Source of the DNA: Desulfosudis oleivorans
Lineage (GTDB): Bacteria > Desulfobacterota > Desulfobacteria > Desulfobacterales > SURF-7
Assembly: GCA_020723305.1 (NCBI GenBank)
Contig: DYJC01000026.1
Coordinates: 1-55,413 of the forward strand
Length of the DNA: 55,413 nt
Direction of reading: 5' to 3'
Part shown: piece after piece, positions 35,878-43,631 of the stretch
How the letters are laid out: each line of letters begins with the position of its first letter
How positions within the stretch are numbered: position 1 is the first letter of the stretch
Program-made: the position numbers and the translations under genes
Notes under the pieces: generated by a model
What the model was told of the DNA's origin: nothing
What the model saw: the letters and a program-made list of their open reading frames with translations, nothing else
Database searches by the model: none

Positions 35878-36477
35878 TTACCGGTTATCTATCATTTGTA
35901 AAATACGTTCCTCGAAATCTTTGAGCAGCAATTGCGTTTCCATCTCATCCTTATCCAGGATGACCGATAGCAGGGACACTCCTTCCAAAAAAGCAACCAA
36001 CCCCAAACTCAAACGAGCGGATGCGCCCTCATCACTTGAGACTTCCCGAATCGTAAGGGTTACGGTTTCAATCCATTCGGAATAGGCTTTTTGAAGCTTC
36101 TCTTTGACCTTACGGTTATAAATCGCGATTTCCCAAATTTCGATAAATATTTTAGACAGGTCCCGGTTCAACGTTATTTTCTGATACATGAAGTTAAAGC
36201 TTGCACGAAGAATATCTTTAGCACTTTTGAAAGAATCCCTTTTTGAATGAATCCAATCTTCGAAAAGTGTTTTGTAACGTTCGATCACATATTCGATATA
36301 GTTTAAAAGGATATCATCCTTGCTTTTGAAATAATAATGCAGCATACCATGATTTATCCTGGCGACTGCGGCAATATCCTTGATAGATGTTTGATCAAAC
36401 GGCTTTTTCAGCAGGCATTTATGTAAAGCTTCCATAATCTGCTGACGTCTCTCCTGTTGTACACTTTTCCGGGTCAT
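35878..36477 (-). CDS. TetR/AcrR-family transcriptional regulator
   Basis: 199 residues. The N-terminal HTH is typical: TSIKDIAAVARINHGMLHYYFKSKDDILLNY (about 30-60). The C-terminal helical ligand domain is variable. Such proteins repress efflux, lipid or degradation genes in response to a small ligand. There is no obvious partner: nifA is 0.7 kb away on the same strand and rhlE lies beyond a terminator. The ligand is unknown. The ribosome site is weak (GAGAAA). Confidence 0.85.
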   Translation of the reverse strand: MTRKSVQQERRQQIMEALHKCLLKKPFDQTSIKDIAAVARINHGMLHYYFKSKDDILLNYIEYVIERYKTLFEDWIHSKRDSFKSAKDILRASFNFMYQKITLNRDLSKIFIEIWEIAIYNRKVKEKLQKAYSEWIETVTLTIREVSSDEGASARLSLGLVAFLEGVSLLSVILDKDEMETQLLLKDFEERILQMIDNR

Positions 36478-36668
36478 GTTTTTCTCATCCTGTCACTTTT
36501 ATCCATTCTGCACAGACTTTCCTCGAAGAGATCCCACTGGAATACCCTTCTTCATTTCATATCTCCACTATTTACCTTAAAAGCATTTCAATCACAACGA
36601 TAAAATATTCAACAGGTTAAATAAAATTCATTACTCATTCGGAGAAATTTTACTTTTCAACCTCCCTT

Positions 36669-36706
36669 AAAAAATAAAAAGGCTTAGAGAATTTAACCTC
36701 TAAGCC
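36669..36706 (-). terminator. Rho-independent terminator of rhlE
   Basis: GGCTTAGAG (36681-36689) and CTCTAAGCC (36698-36706) form a perfect 9-bp stem. On the minus strand it is followed by TTTTTATTTTTT. It lies 65 bp after the rhlE stop. Confidence 0.85.
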
Positions 36707-36771
36707 ATTGTTCCTGCTGTCAACCGTATTTACATCCTTCAGCAAAAAACCACTACAATCAAAAAGTCAAA

Positions 36772-38070
36772 TCAAGGTCTGGTGTGTCCGCTATTGCTCC
36801 TGGTCTTTTTTTTAGGCGAAAATAAGGCAAAAGCTCCTTTACTTGACCGTCTTTGGATAGTTGTCTTGTTAACTCTCTTCCCACTAGCTGGTCGTGGGTG
36901 ATTTGCAGAGGGATTGATCTTTCTTTCCTGTTGGCCGGAACCAGAAGGAGTGTCATAATTAAAGTTCGGCAGGGTGCGCTGTTCCACAGAGCCTCCGATG
37001 GCTTTATTGATAGCCATTACCATTCGGGTGTCCTCCTGGGTGACCAGGGTAAAAGCCTGTCCGCTTCGTTTGGCCCGACCGGTCCGTCCGATGCGATGAA
37101 TATAGGCTTCCGGTGTGGCTGGAATATCATAATTGATTACATGGGAAACATTGGATACATCAATTCCCCGGGCCGCGATATCTGTGGCTACCAGAATTTT
37201 ATGTTCCCCGGAGCGGAAGCTGTTCAATGCGGCCTGCCGTCGCACCTGGGACAGATTGCCCTGCAATGAAGTAGAGCAGTACCCGGCCTTTGCCAGTTTC
37301 TCGCCCAGGCTTTTCGCCCGAAACTTGGTTCGGGTAAAAACCAGTACCGACTCGGTATGGGTATTGCTCAACAGTTTGATCAATAAAGCTGTCTTCAAAT
37401 GCTGACTTACCGGAAACATGGCATGACTTACCGTTTCTGCGGGCGCTGTGGTTCCGATCTGAACTGTAATCGGATTCTGTAGAACATCATTTGCCAGGCA
37501 ACGGATATCTTTTGGCATGGTTGCTGAAAAAAGCAGGGTCTGCCGATTTTTTTGAGGAACGTGTTTCAGAATGCGCCGGATATCCGGCAAAAAGCCCATG
37601 TCAAACATCTGATCAGCTTCATCCAGCACCAGTATTTCCAGCCGGGACAGATCAACCGTTCGACGATTGATATGATCCAGCAACCGGCCGGGGCAGGCCA
37701 CAACAATATCCGCTCGTTTCAGTGCCTGGATCTGGGGATTGATTCCCACACCGCCATAAACCAGGGCGCTTTTTAGACCGGTTTTACACCCCAGCGTCAC
37801 AATTTCGCCATGGATCTGTTCGGCCAATTCGCGGGTAGGCGCGATAATCAGCGCACCCACTTTGCCTCGTGGCCCATTGATCAGCCGATTGAGAATCGGC
37901 AATACAAAAACGGCTGTTTTGCCTGTTCCGGTCTGAGCCAGGCCCATCACATCACTGCCCTTCATTACCTCAGGAATGGCCTGTTCCTGAATGGGTGTGG
38001 GTGTGACATATCCTGCCCGTTTTACGCCTTCGGCAACAGCAGGGTGAAAAGAAAAAAATTGAAAATTCAT
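36772..38070 (-). CDS. rhlE: DEAD-box RNA helicase, RhlE type
   Basis: 432 residues. All helicase motifs are present in order: PTPIQEQAIP (Q motif), AQTGTGKT (45-52), PTREL (78-82), DEAD (150-153), SAT (182-184), and HRIGRTGRAKRSGQA. The basic C-terminal tail (KKTRSNSGHTRP region) suits RNA binding. It unwinds structured RNA, often in cold or ribosome assembly. The cold-shock protein gene lies upstream on the same strand, which fits a cold-response pair. AAGGGA lies about nine bases before the ATG. Confidence 0.92.
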   Translation of the reverse strand: MNFQFFSFHPAVAEGVKRAGYVTPTPIQEQAIPEVMKGSDVMGLAQTGTGKTAVFVLPILNRLINGPRGKVGALIIAPTRELAEQIHGEIVTLGCKTGLKSALVYGGVGINPQIQALKRADIVVACPGRLLDHINRRTVDLSRLEILVLDEADQMFDMGFLPDIRRILKHVPQKNRQTLLFSATMPKDIRCLANDVLQNPITVQIGTTAPAETVSHAMFPVSQHLKTALLIKLLSNTHTESVLVFTRTKFRAKSLGEKLAKAGYCSTSLQGNLSQVRRQAALNSFRSGEHKILVATDIAARGIDVSNVSHVINYDIPATPEAYIHRIGRTGRAKRSGQAFTLVTQEDTRMVMAINKAIGGSVEQRTLPNFNYDTPSGSGQQERKINPSANHPRPASGKRVNKTTIQRRSSKGAFALFSPKKKTRSNSGHTRP

Positions 38071-38235
38071 ATGATAAAAATCCCTTACACGAGATCAACT
38101 CCATTGATCTCGGATTGAGTCTTCACGAATGCCTTGTCCCATGCTCCTTATCGGGAAGGTCTCCGTGCTTGCTAATTGGATAAGTCTCACAGAACAATTC
38201 CGGAGATTATCATCTCTTTGTTTGTATCCTGGAAA

Positions 38236-38308
38236 TTTCGCGGTAGGAGCGAACAGGGCTATCCACTTTCATAGGTGGATATGCCCATAGTTCTCGCGGG
38301 AACTATTA
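38236..38308. repeat. Large palindromic element between cspA and rhlE
   Basis: The centre pairs GGGC-ATCCAC (38256-38266) with GTGGAT-GCCC (38275-38286). Outer arms TTCGCG/CGCGGGAA and GAAC/GTTC extend it to about 70 bp. A smaller inner stem, ATAGTTC-TCGCG-GGAACTAT (38287-38306), also exists. It could be a REP-like dispersed element or a branched RNA structure ending or regulating the cspA message ahead of rhlE. Confidence 0.5.
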
Positions 38309-38310
38309 CC

Positions 38311-38511
38311 TTAGCTTACAATTACATTGATCGCAGCAGGACCTTTTTGTCCTTGCTCTATTTCAAATGTAACCGGGTCGCCTTCCTTGAGGGATTTAAA
38401 ACCGGTTGCGATGATTTTTGAATGATGAACAAACACATCTGTTCCGTTTTCCTGCTCAATGAAGCCAAAGCCCTTGTGGTCATTAAACCACTTTACAATT
38501 CCATTTGCCAT
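38311..38511 (-). CDS. cspA: Cold-shock domain protein
   Basis: 66 residues from ATG 38511, fixed by AAGGAGG seven bases upstream. A single cold-shock domain with RNP1 KGFGFIE and RNP2 DVFVHHS. It binds single-stranded RNA or DNA and melts RNA structure. There are no gene-coding signals in the 240 bp upstream, which may be a long structured leader as in other cold-shock genes. Confidence 0.95.
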   Translation of the reverse strand: MANGIVKWFNDHKGFGFIEQENGTDVFVHHSKIIATGFKSLKEGDPVTFEIEQGQKGPAAINVIVS

Positions 38512-38752
38512 ATAACATCCTCCTTTTATAAAAATTTTCAACGTCTCATGCTGGAGGATGGTACAGTAAGGTATGATTGGTCCTTCAGAAAAAAACTGCC
38601 TCACCAATTCCAGGCAAGGCCAAATGATTGGCTGGATACTAGCTCTTTTATATACCGAAAGCAAGCTAATTATTTATTTTTTAAGAAAAAATCGACTATA
38701 TTCCATATAAGCAAGCAAATACAAACTGTTGGGATGAACATCCTGTCTCAAG

Positions 38753-39205
38753 ATGATCAGAAGATATTTTGGTGTACCGGACTGGAATTTCAGTCGAAGA
38801 CTGGAGGCGTTTGAAAATCTTAGAAAACAGTTGAACTTTATGAATGACGCCTTTATGGGCGTCACACCCGGTCGCAAAGCCGGTGTATTTCCTTTAATCA
38901 ATCTGACCGAAGATAAAAATCATTACTATCTCCGGGCAGAGCTACCTGGCATTCATTCGAATGATCTGGATATACAGGCTACTGGGACAACCGTTTCTCT
39001 TTCCGGGGAAAGAAAAATTCCTGCTGAAAACAATGGATCCAAATACCATCGCCGGGAAAGAGAAGCCGGCAAATTTTCGAGGATGCTGACCCTTTCAACA
39101 GAGATTGATCCTGACCGGGTGGATGCAATTCTTTCAGACGGCATTTTGAAACTGGTTCTGCCAAAAGCCGAACGAGCCAAACCCAAACAGATCAATATAA
39201 AATAG
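38753..39205 (+). CDS. Small heat-shock protein (Hsp20)
   Basis: 150 residues. Variable N-terminal arm (MIRRYFGVPDWN..), then the alpha-crystallin domain: YYLRAELPGIHSNDLDIQATGTTVSLSGERK, a loop with HRREREAGKFSRMLTL, and DAILSDGILKLVLPKAE. The basic tail KPKQINIK carries the I-x-I assembly motif (INI). It is an ATP-independent holdase for unfolding proteins. The ribosome site is poor. A decayed frame with a good ribosome site follows. Confidence 0.93.
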   Translation: MIRRYFGVPDWNFSRRLEAFENLRKQLNFMNDAFMGVTPGRKAGVFPLINLTEDKNHYYLRAELPGIHSNDLDIQATGTTVSLSGERKIPAENNGSKYHRREREAGKFSRMLTLSTEIDPDRVDAILSDGILKLVLPKAERAKPKQINIK

Positions 39206-39231
39206 AAAATATGAGAAAGGAGGGATGAAAA

Positions 39232-39558
39232 ATGGCAGATACAAAAGGTGATCGATTTAATAATGGAAACCATCTCTTTTCTCAGTGAAACAACTCTGCG
39301 CGCCAACCGTTTCAGAAAAAGAGACACTTCATGTCCGCTTTTTATTCCTATCGGAACTTACATGTCGCGCATGCACTCAAAAATCAATTTCTCCCATTGC
39401 AAATAGAAGAAAAAATGATTGGGTTTTTCTAAATACAAAACCGGTTAGATGAAAATATTTCTCCCGAATCCAAGGAAACAATAAAACCGGAATTCATCGC
39501 TGCCAAAAACAGCGCCGTACTATACAAAAATCAAAAATTGAAATGCGTTTTGGCATAA
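39232..39558 (+). pseudogene. Decayed small reading frame after hsp20
   Basis: A strong ribosome site (AAAGGAGGGA) precedes ATG 39232. One frame runs 108 codons to TAA 39556 but is broken by TGA (39286) and TAA (39430). The last part reads protein-like (ENISPESKETIKPEF..). I recognise no family. Either a dead gene once co-transcribed with hsp20, or a real 18-residue peptide followed by chance sequence. It fills most of the 449-bp gap 39206-39654. Confidence 0.25.
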
Positions 39559-39654
39559 AACATGCCTAAGAATCTTGGACTAGTTATGCATTAAAAAAAT
39601 GCGGTTGCATAACATACTGTCCTGTCAAATTCAAAAAATTAAGGAGAACAATTT

Positions 39655-42036
39655 ATGTTAAACAATGACATCTTGCCAGAAGCTGAGGACCCCCTGGGTT
39701 GTATCGAGAGCGATCTCGTCGCCGAGCTTTTTTCACAGCGAGTTTCAATCTCCAACATGGTTCAGAATGAAAAAAGAAACACTCAGGAACGATCACTCTC
39801 GAAAAACGGATTATCAAAATCCTTATTTGCCAACCCTAAAACGCATTCATTCCGCAGAAAATTCTTCCCAGGAATCCGCCAGAGCCAATGGAACGACTGG
39901 CACTGGCAAATGAAAAACCGGATCACAAATCTAAAAGCCCTTGAAAGAATCATCACCCTCTCTGATGAAGAGAGAAGAGCCCTTGGCTCCTCAGCAACGG
40001 CACTGCCGTTTAGCATTACTCCTTATTACGCAAGCCTTATTGACAGGGAAAATTCGTTACAGCCTATCCGCCGGACAGTGGTTCCGGTTGAAAACGAACA
40101 CTTCCACTGCAAAGGCGAACAAGCCGATCCTCTTGGAGAGGATAACCACAGTCCGGTTCCGGGATTGATTCATCGCTATCCGGATCGGGTTCTTTTTCTC
40201 GCTACCAGCACCTGTTCCACTTATTGCCGCTACTGTACCCGATCCCGAATGGTTGGCGACAGAATAGACAGCGGATTGAATACTTCCAAATGGCAGGCAG
40301 CAATCAATTATATAAGCCAAAACAGTCAAATCCGTGATGTCGTTATTTCCGGAGGCGACCCGCTGATGCTTGCGGATGAACAACTGGAATGGATACTGAT
40401 TCAATTAAAACGCATTCCTCACTTGGAAATGATTCGAATCGGCACAAAAGCACCCGTTGTTTTACCACAACGCATTACACCGGCGCTGATCCGAATGCTG
40501 AAACGGTATCATCCTCTTTTCATCAGCATTCACTTCACCCATCCGGATGAGCTGACTCCTGAAACCATGCTGGCATGCACCCGTCTTGCTGATGCCGGTA
40601 TTCCACTGGGTAGTCAAACTGTTCTGCTCAAGGGAATCAATGATGAGGCCAAAACCTTGAAACGCCTTTTTCAGGGGTTGCTGAAAATACGCGTAAGGCC
40701 ATACTATCTCTATCAGTGCGACCCGATCCCGGGTTCCGGTCATTTCCGAACACCCGTTGAAAAAGGGCTCGAAATGATCCGATCATTACGCGGTTTCACA
40801 AGCGGATACGCTGTTCCAGCCTATGTGATCGACGCTCCCGGCGGCGGCGGGAAAATACCCATGCTCCCGGATTATGTTGTTCGCCGGGAGAGCGAATCCC
40901 TGGTCTTACGAAATTATAAGAATCTTGAGTTCCGGTATCCACTGTCGACAGATCGCGATTTACCGGAAATGCTTGATCAGCAGGAGATCCGATATCTCCA
41001 GAAAAATCCGGTTGTGGGACTCACCTATGACCAGAAAAAACCCGATCTGGAAATGAAATATCAGGAAGAAGAAACCGTCGGGTTTGATCTGCCCGACACC
41101 ATCCATGCAATTGAAAATGCATTGCAGGAGCTGGGGTTTGATACAAACCGCATCGGAGATATCACGAGTCTGACAAACCGGATTGCCAATGGCGATCGAT
41201 GGGACATGGTATTCAATATTTCCGATGGACGAGGGGGGTTCGGACGGGAGGCGCAGATTCCGGCTCTGCTTGAAGCCAACTCCATACCTTATGTATTTTC
41301 AGATTCAATGGTACTTGCCCTTACACAGCACAAAGGAATGACCAAGCATGTCATCCGCGACCTGGGAATTCCCACGCCCGATTTTTTGGTTGTGAACAAT
41401 GAGATGAACAGCCATAAGATTTCACTTCCGTTCCCTCTATTGGCTAAACCGGTTGCCGAAGGCAATGGAAAAGGTATCAACCGGTTTTCCATAATTACCA
41501 GAGTGGAAGAACTGCACGAAACCTGCCGGGGACTTCTCAAATCATACAGGCAACCGGTTCTGGTAGAAAAGTATATGCAAGGACGGGAATTTAAGGTCGG
41601 TATTATCGGCTCCGGAGACCAGGCCAGATCCATCGGTGTCATGGAAGTGATATCAAACAATGGCATTGAGCTGGATGATTATGCCTGCGAGAACAAACAA
41701 AAATATGAAAAGCTTGTTTCATACCGTATGGCTGATGATGATCTGGCGCACCAGGCATCACAAATTGCCTTGCAGGCATGGCAGGGTTTGGGATGCCGGG
41801 ATGCCGGGAGAATCGATATCCGGACGGATGAGAATGGAATACCAAACTTCATCGCAGTGAATCCTTTGGATGGGCTTAATCCCAACAATTCCGATCTTTG
41901 CGTCATTTCAAGACTGACCGGTCTATCCTATACGCAATTGATCGAGGCCATCATGCAATCAGCCATGGAGCGGTATCAGCTTCAGCGTTACATCCCGGAA
42001 ATGGAAATTCCGCAAAGGGAATATGCGCATGCCTGA
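39655..42036 (+). CDS. Lysine-2,3-aminomutase-like radical SAM enzyme fused to an ATP-grasp ligase
   Basis: 793 residues, two enzymes in one. Residues 75-435 are a KamA-type aminomutase: radical SAM cysteines 187, 191 and 194 (CSTYCRYC) and the PLP lysine 400 in DAPGGGGK. Asp356 and Asp393 are at the positions that hold the lysine side-chain amine in lysine 2,3-aminomutase, so L-lysine is the likely substrate and beta-lysine the product. Residues 445-785 are a D-Ala-D-Ala-ligase-like ATP-grasp domain (NISDGRGGFG, KPVAEGNGKGI, GRIDIRTD). It ends FIAVNPLDG, with Ala734 where the family has a metal-binding Glu. AAGGAG precedes the ATG. First gene of a three-gene overlapping operon. I know no characterised enzyme with this fusion. 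Confidence 0.9.
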   Translation: MLNNDILPEAEDPLGCIESDLVAELFSQRVSISNMVQNEKRNTQERSLSKNGLSKSLFANPKTHSFRRKFFPGIRQSQWNDWHWQMKNRITNLKALERIITLSDEERRALGSSATALPFSITPYYASLIDRENSLQPIRRTVVPVENEHFHCKGEQADPLGEDNHSPVPGLIHRYPDRVLFLATSTCSTYCRYCTRSRMVGDRIDSGLNTSKWQAAINYISQNSQIRDVVISGGDPLMLADEQLEWILIQLKRIPHLEMIRIGTKAPVVLPQRITPALIRMLKRYHPLFISIHFTHPDELTPETMLACTRLADAGIPLGSQTVLLKGINDEAKTLKRLFQGLLKIRVRPYYLYQCDPIPGSGHFRTPVEKGLEMIRSLRGFTSGYAVPAYVIDAPGGGGKIPMLPDYVVRRESESLVLRNYKNLEFRYPLSTDRDLPEMLDQQEIRYLQKNPVVGLTYDQKKPDLEMKYQEEETVGFDLPDTIHAIENALQELGFDTNRIGDITSLTNRIANGDRWDMVFNISDGRGGFGREAQIPALLEANSIPYVFSDSMVLALTQHKGMTKHVIRDLGIPTPDFLVVNNEMNSHKISLPFPLLAKPVAEGNGKGINRFSIITRVEELHETCRGLLKSYRQPVLVEKYMQGREFKVGIIGSGDQARSIGVMEVISNNGIELDDYACENKQKYEKLVSYRMADDDLAHQASQIALQAWQGLGCRDAGRIDIRTDENGIPNFIAVNPLDGLNPNNSDLCVISRLTGLSYTQLIEAIMQSAMERYQLQRYIPEMEIPQREYAHA

Positions 42037-43078
42037 TATTATCGGCATCATCTTTAACACGCCTCAATCCGCATCCACTGATTCAATGGATGTCCTTACA
42101 CAGGTGGATGCGGTTGAGCGTTCTTTGAATATTCTCGGATACCGGACGGTCATTATTCCATTTACAAAAGATCTTCCTCTCTTTATCGATCGATTGAAAA
42201 GAGAATCGGTTCAAATGGTATTTAATCTTTGTGAAACCGTTGACGAAGATGCAACCCTCTGCGGTCATCCAGCCGCCGTGCTGGAGCTTCTGGGTGTTCC
42301 CTTTACCGGTTCCCCGTCCATATCTCTGATGATTTCCACGGATAAGATGATGACCAAACAGGTGGTCCAATCCTCCGGTATCATGACTCCTGAATCCGTA
42401 CTTCTGAACAATCCAATGGATCTCAATTCCGATATTCTGAAATTTCCCGTTATTGTAAAGCCCCAGTTTGAAGATGCCAGTATCGGGATTGATCAGAGCT
42501 CTGTTTTCACAAATCCACAGGATCTTAAACAACGAATCCATGATTTTATTGTCCGCTTTGGCTCAGTGATCATCGAAGAATATATCGATGGAAGAGAATT
42601 CAATGTATCCCTGATGGGGTATCCCTCATTGGCTCCCCTGCCATTGGCGGAAATCGATTTCCGCCAATTACCTGAAAATCTTTATCGCATCATCGGCTAC
42701 CGGGCCAAGTGGGATCCCACATCATTGGAGTACCATAACACCAGGCGAATTTTCCCGGAAAATCTTTCTGCCCAATTACAGAAAAAAATAGAAGATACAG
42801 CCTCACTCTGTGCCCGGCTTTTAAGAATCAGGGATTACGGACGAATCGACATGCGGATGGATCACCAAGAAAATGTCTACGTGCTTGAAGCAAATGCCAA
42901 TCCATGCCTGAGCCCGGACAGCGGTTTTGCAGCCGCATCAAAAAAATCCGGCCTGAGCTATGACCAGATGGTTGCAAAAATCATTGAGTCTGTTCAACAC
43001 CGGTTTTCCCCCAAACCCACGTGTCCTGATTCTAAAACTCTGCTGAAGGAATCCCCACTGAAAAACCATTTTTTATGA
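42023..43078 (+). CDS. D-Ala-D-Ala-ligase-like ATP-grasp amide ligase
   Basis: 351 residues (345 if the ATG at 42029, better placed after AAAGGGA, is used). ATP-grasp fold related to D-alanine-D-alanine ligase: FNLCETVDEDATLCGHPAAVLELLG, GVPFTGSP, FPVIVKPQFEDASIGI, EEYIDGREFNVSLMG, and GRIDMRMD with VLEANANPCLSP, where the metal Glu and Asn are intact. It probably forms an amide bond using ATP and an acyl phosphate. The gene overlaps the upstream fusion gene by 14 bp and the downstream GNAT gene by 4 bp. The chromosome must encode a true Ddl elsewhere; operon context argues this one acts on the aminomutase product. Confidence 0.88.
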   Translation: MRMPDIIGIIFNTPQSASTDSMDVLTQVDAVERSLNILGYRTVIIPFTKDLPLFIDRLKRESVQMVFNLCETVDEDATLCGHPAAVLELLGVPFTGSPSISLMISTDKMMTKQVVQSSGIMTPESVLLNNPMDLNSDILKFPVIVKPQFEDASIGIDQSSVFTNPQDLKQRIHDFIVRFGSVIIEEYIDGREFNVSLMGYPSLAPLPLAEIDFRQLPENLYRIIGYRAKWDPTSLEYHNTRRIFPENLSAQLQKKIEDTASLCARLLRIRDYGRIDMRMDHQENVYVLEANANPCLSPDSGFAAASKKSGLSYDQMVAKIIESVQHRFSPKPTCPDSKTLLKESPLKNHFL

Positions 43079-43623
43079 AGCCATCAATACATAGCTTTCG
43101 TCCTACTGAGAAACCATTACAACCCGAAGTTGTCCATGAAGCAATGGAAGTACTCCGGCATACACCCTGTCCGCAGGATATCAAAAAAATAGCAGCCCTT
43201 TTAAAAGATACCGGTTTTTTTCATTCTTATGAAATTGATGTGGCAACCGAGCTCATAAAGGAATGGTTGTCAAAGGGCCCTGATAGTGGCTATCATTTTA
43301 TTTTTTCCGACGGCAAAGGAAGTTTGGCCGGATACTGCTGTTACGGAGCCACACCCTGTACCCTGTCCAGCTATGATATTTACTGGATCGCCGTTCATCC
43401 GGATTTTCAAAAAAAAGGATTGGGGAAAAAAATCTTCTGTGAGGCTGAATTGCTGATCCGGAAGGCGCAGGGAACCCGCATTTACATTGACACATCCCAA
43501 AGCGAAAAATATATTCCCACCCGAAAATTCTATGAACGTGTCGGCTTTAAACAGGCTGCTTTGCTGGAGGATTTTTTTGCGCCCGGCGACGGAAAAATCA
43601 TCTATTGTAAAATTCTAACCTGA
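43075..43623 (+). CDS. GNAT-family N-acetyltransferase of the aminomutase operon
   Basis: 182 residues. GNAT fold with the acetyl-CoA loop VHPDFQKKGLGKKIF (Q/R-x2-G-x-G) and the late YIPTRKFYERVGFKQ strand-helix. The N-terminal 60 residues are helical and unrecognised. Its ATG overlaps the ligase stop in ATGA. Beta-lysine acetyltransferase (AblB) makes N-acetyl-beta-lysine in some archaea and bacteria. This protein is not clearly AblB, but acetylation of a beta-lysine derivative is the natural inference. It ends 8 bp from the convergent cdaA gene. Confidence 0.85.
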   Translation: MKPSIHSFRPTEKPLQPEVVHEAMEVLRHTPCPQDIKKIAALLKDTGFFHSYEIDVATELIKEWLSKGPDSGYHFIFSDGKGSLAGYCCYGATPCTLSSYDIYWIAVHPDFQKKGLGKKIFCEAELLIRKAQGTRIYIDTSQSEKYIPTRKFYERVGFKQAALLEDFFAPGDGKIIYCKILT

Positions 43624-43631
43624 TTAAAGGA

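Noticed and set aside
35688..35924. 78-codon plus-strand frame next to the TetR gene
   Set aside because: No convincing ribosome site, overlaps the TetR 3' end, no recognisable pattern.
39500..39610. Possible sigma-54 promoter before the aminomutase operon (GGACTAGTTATGC)
   Set aside because: GG and GC are nine rather than ten bases apart and the -12 element is poor.
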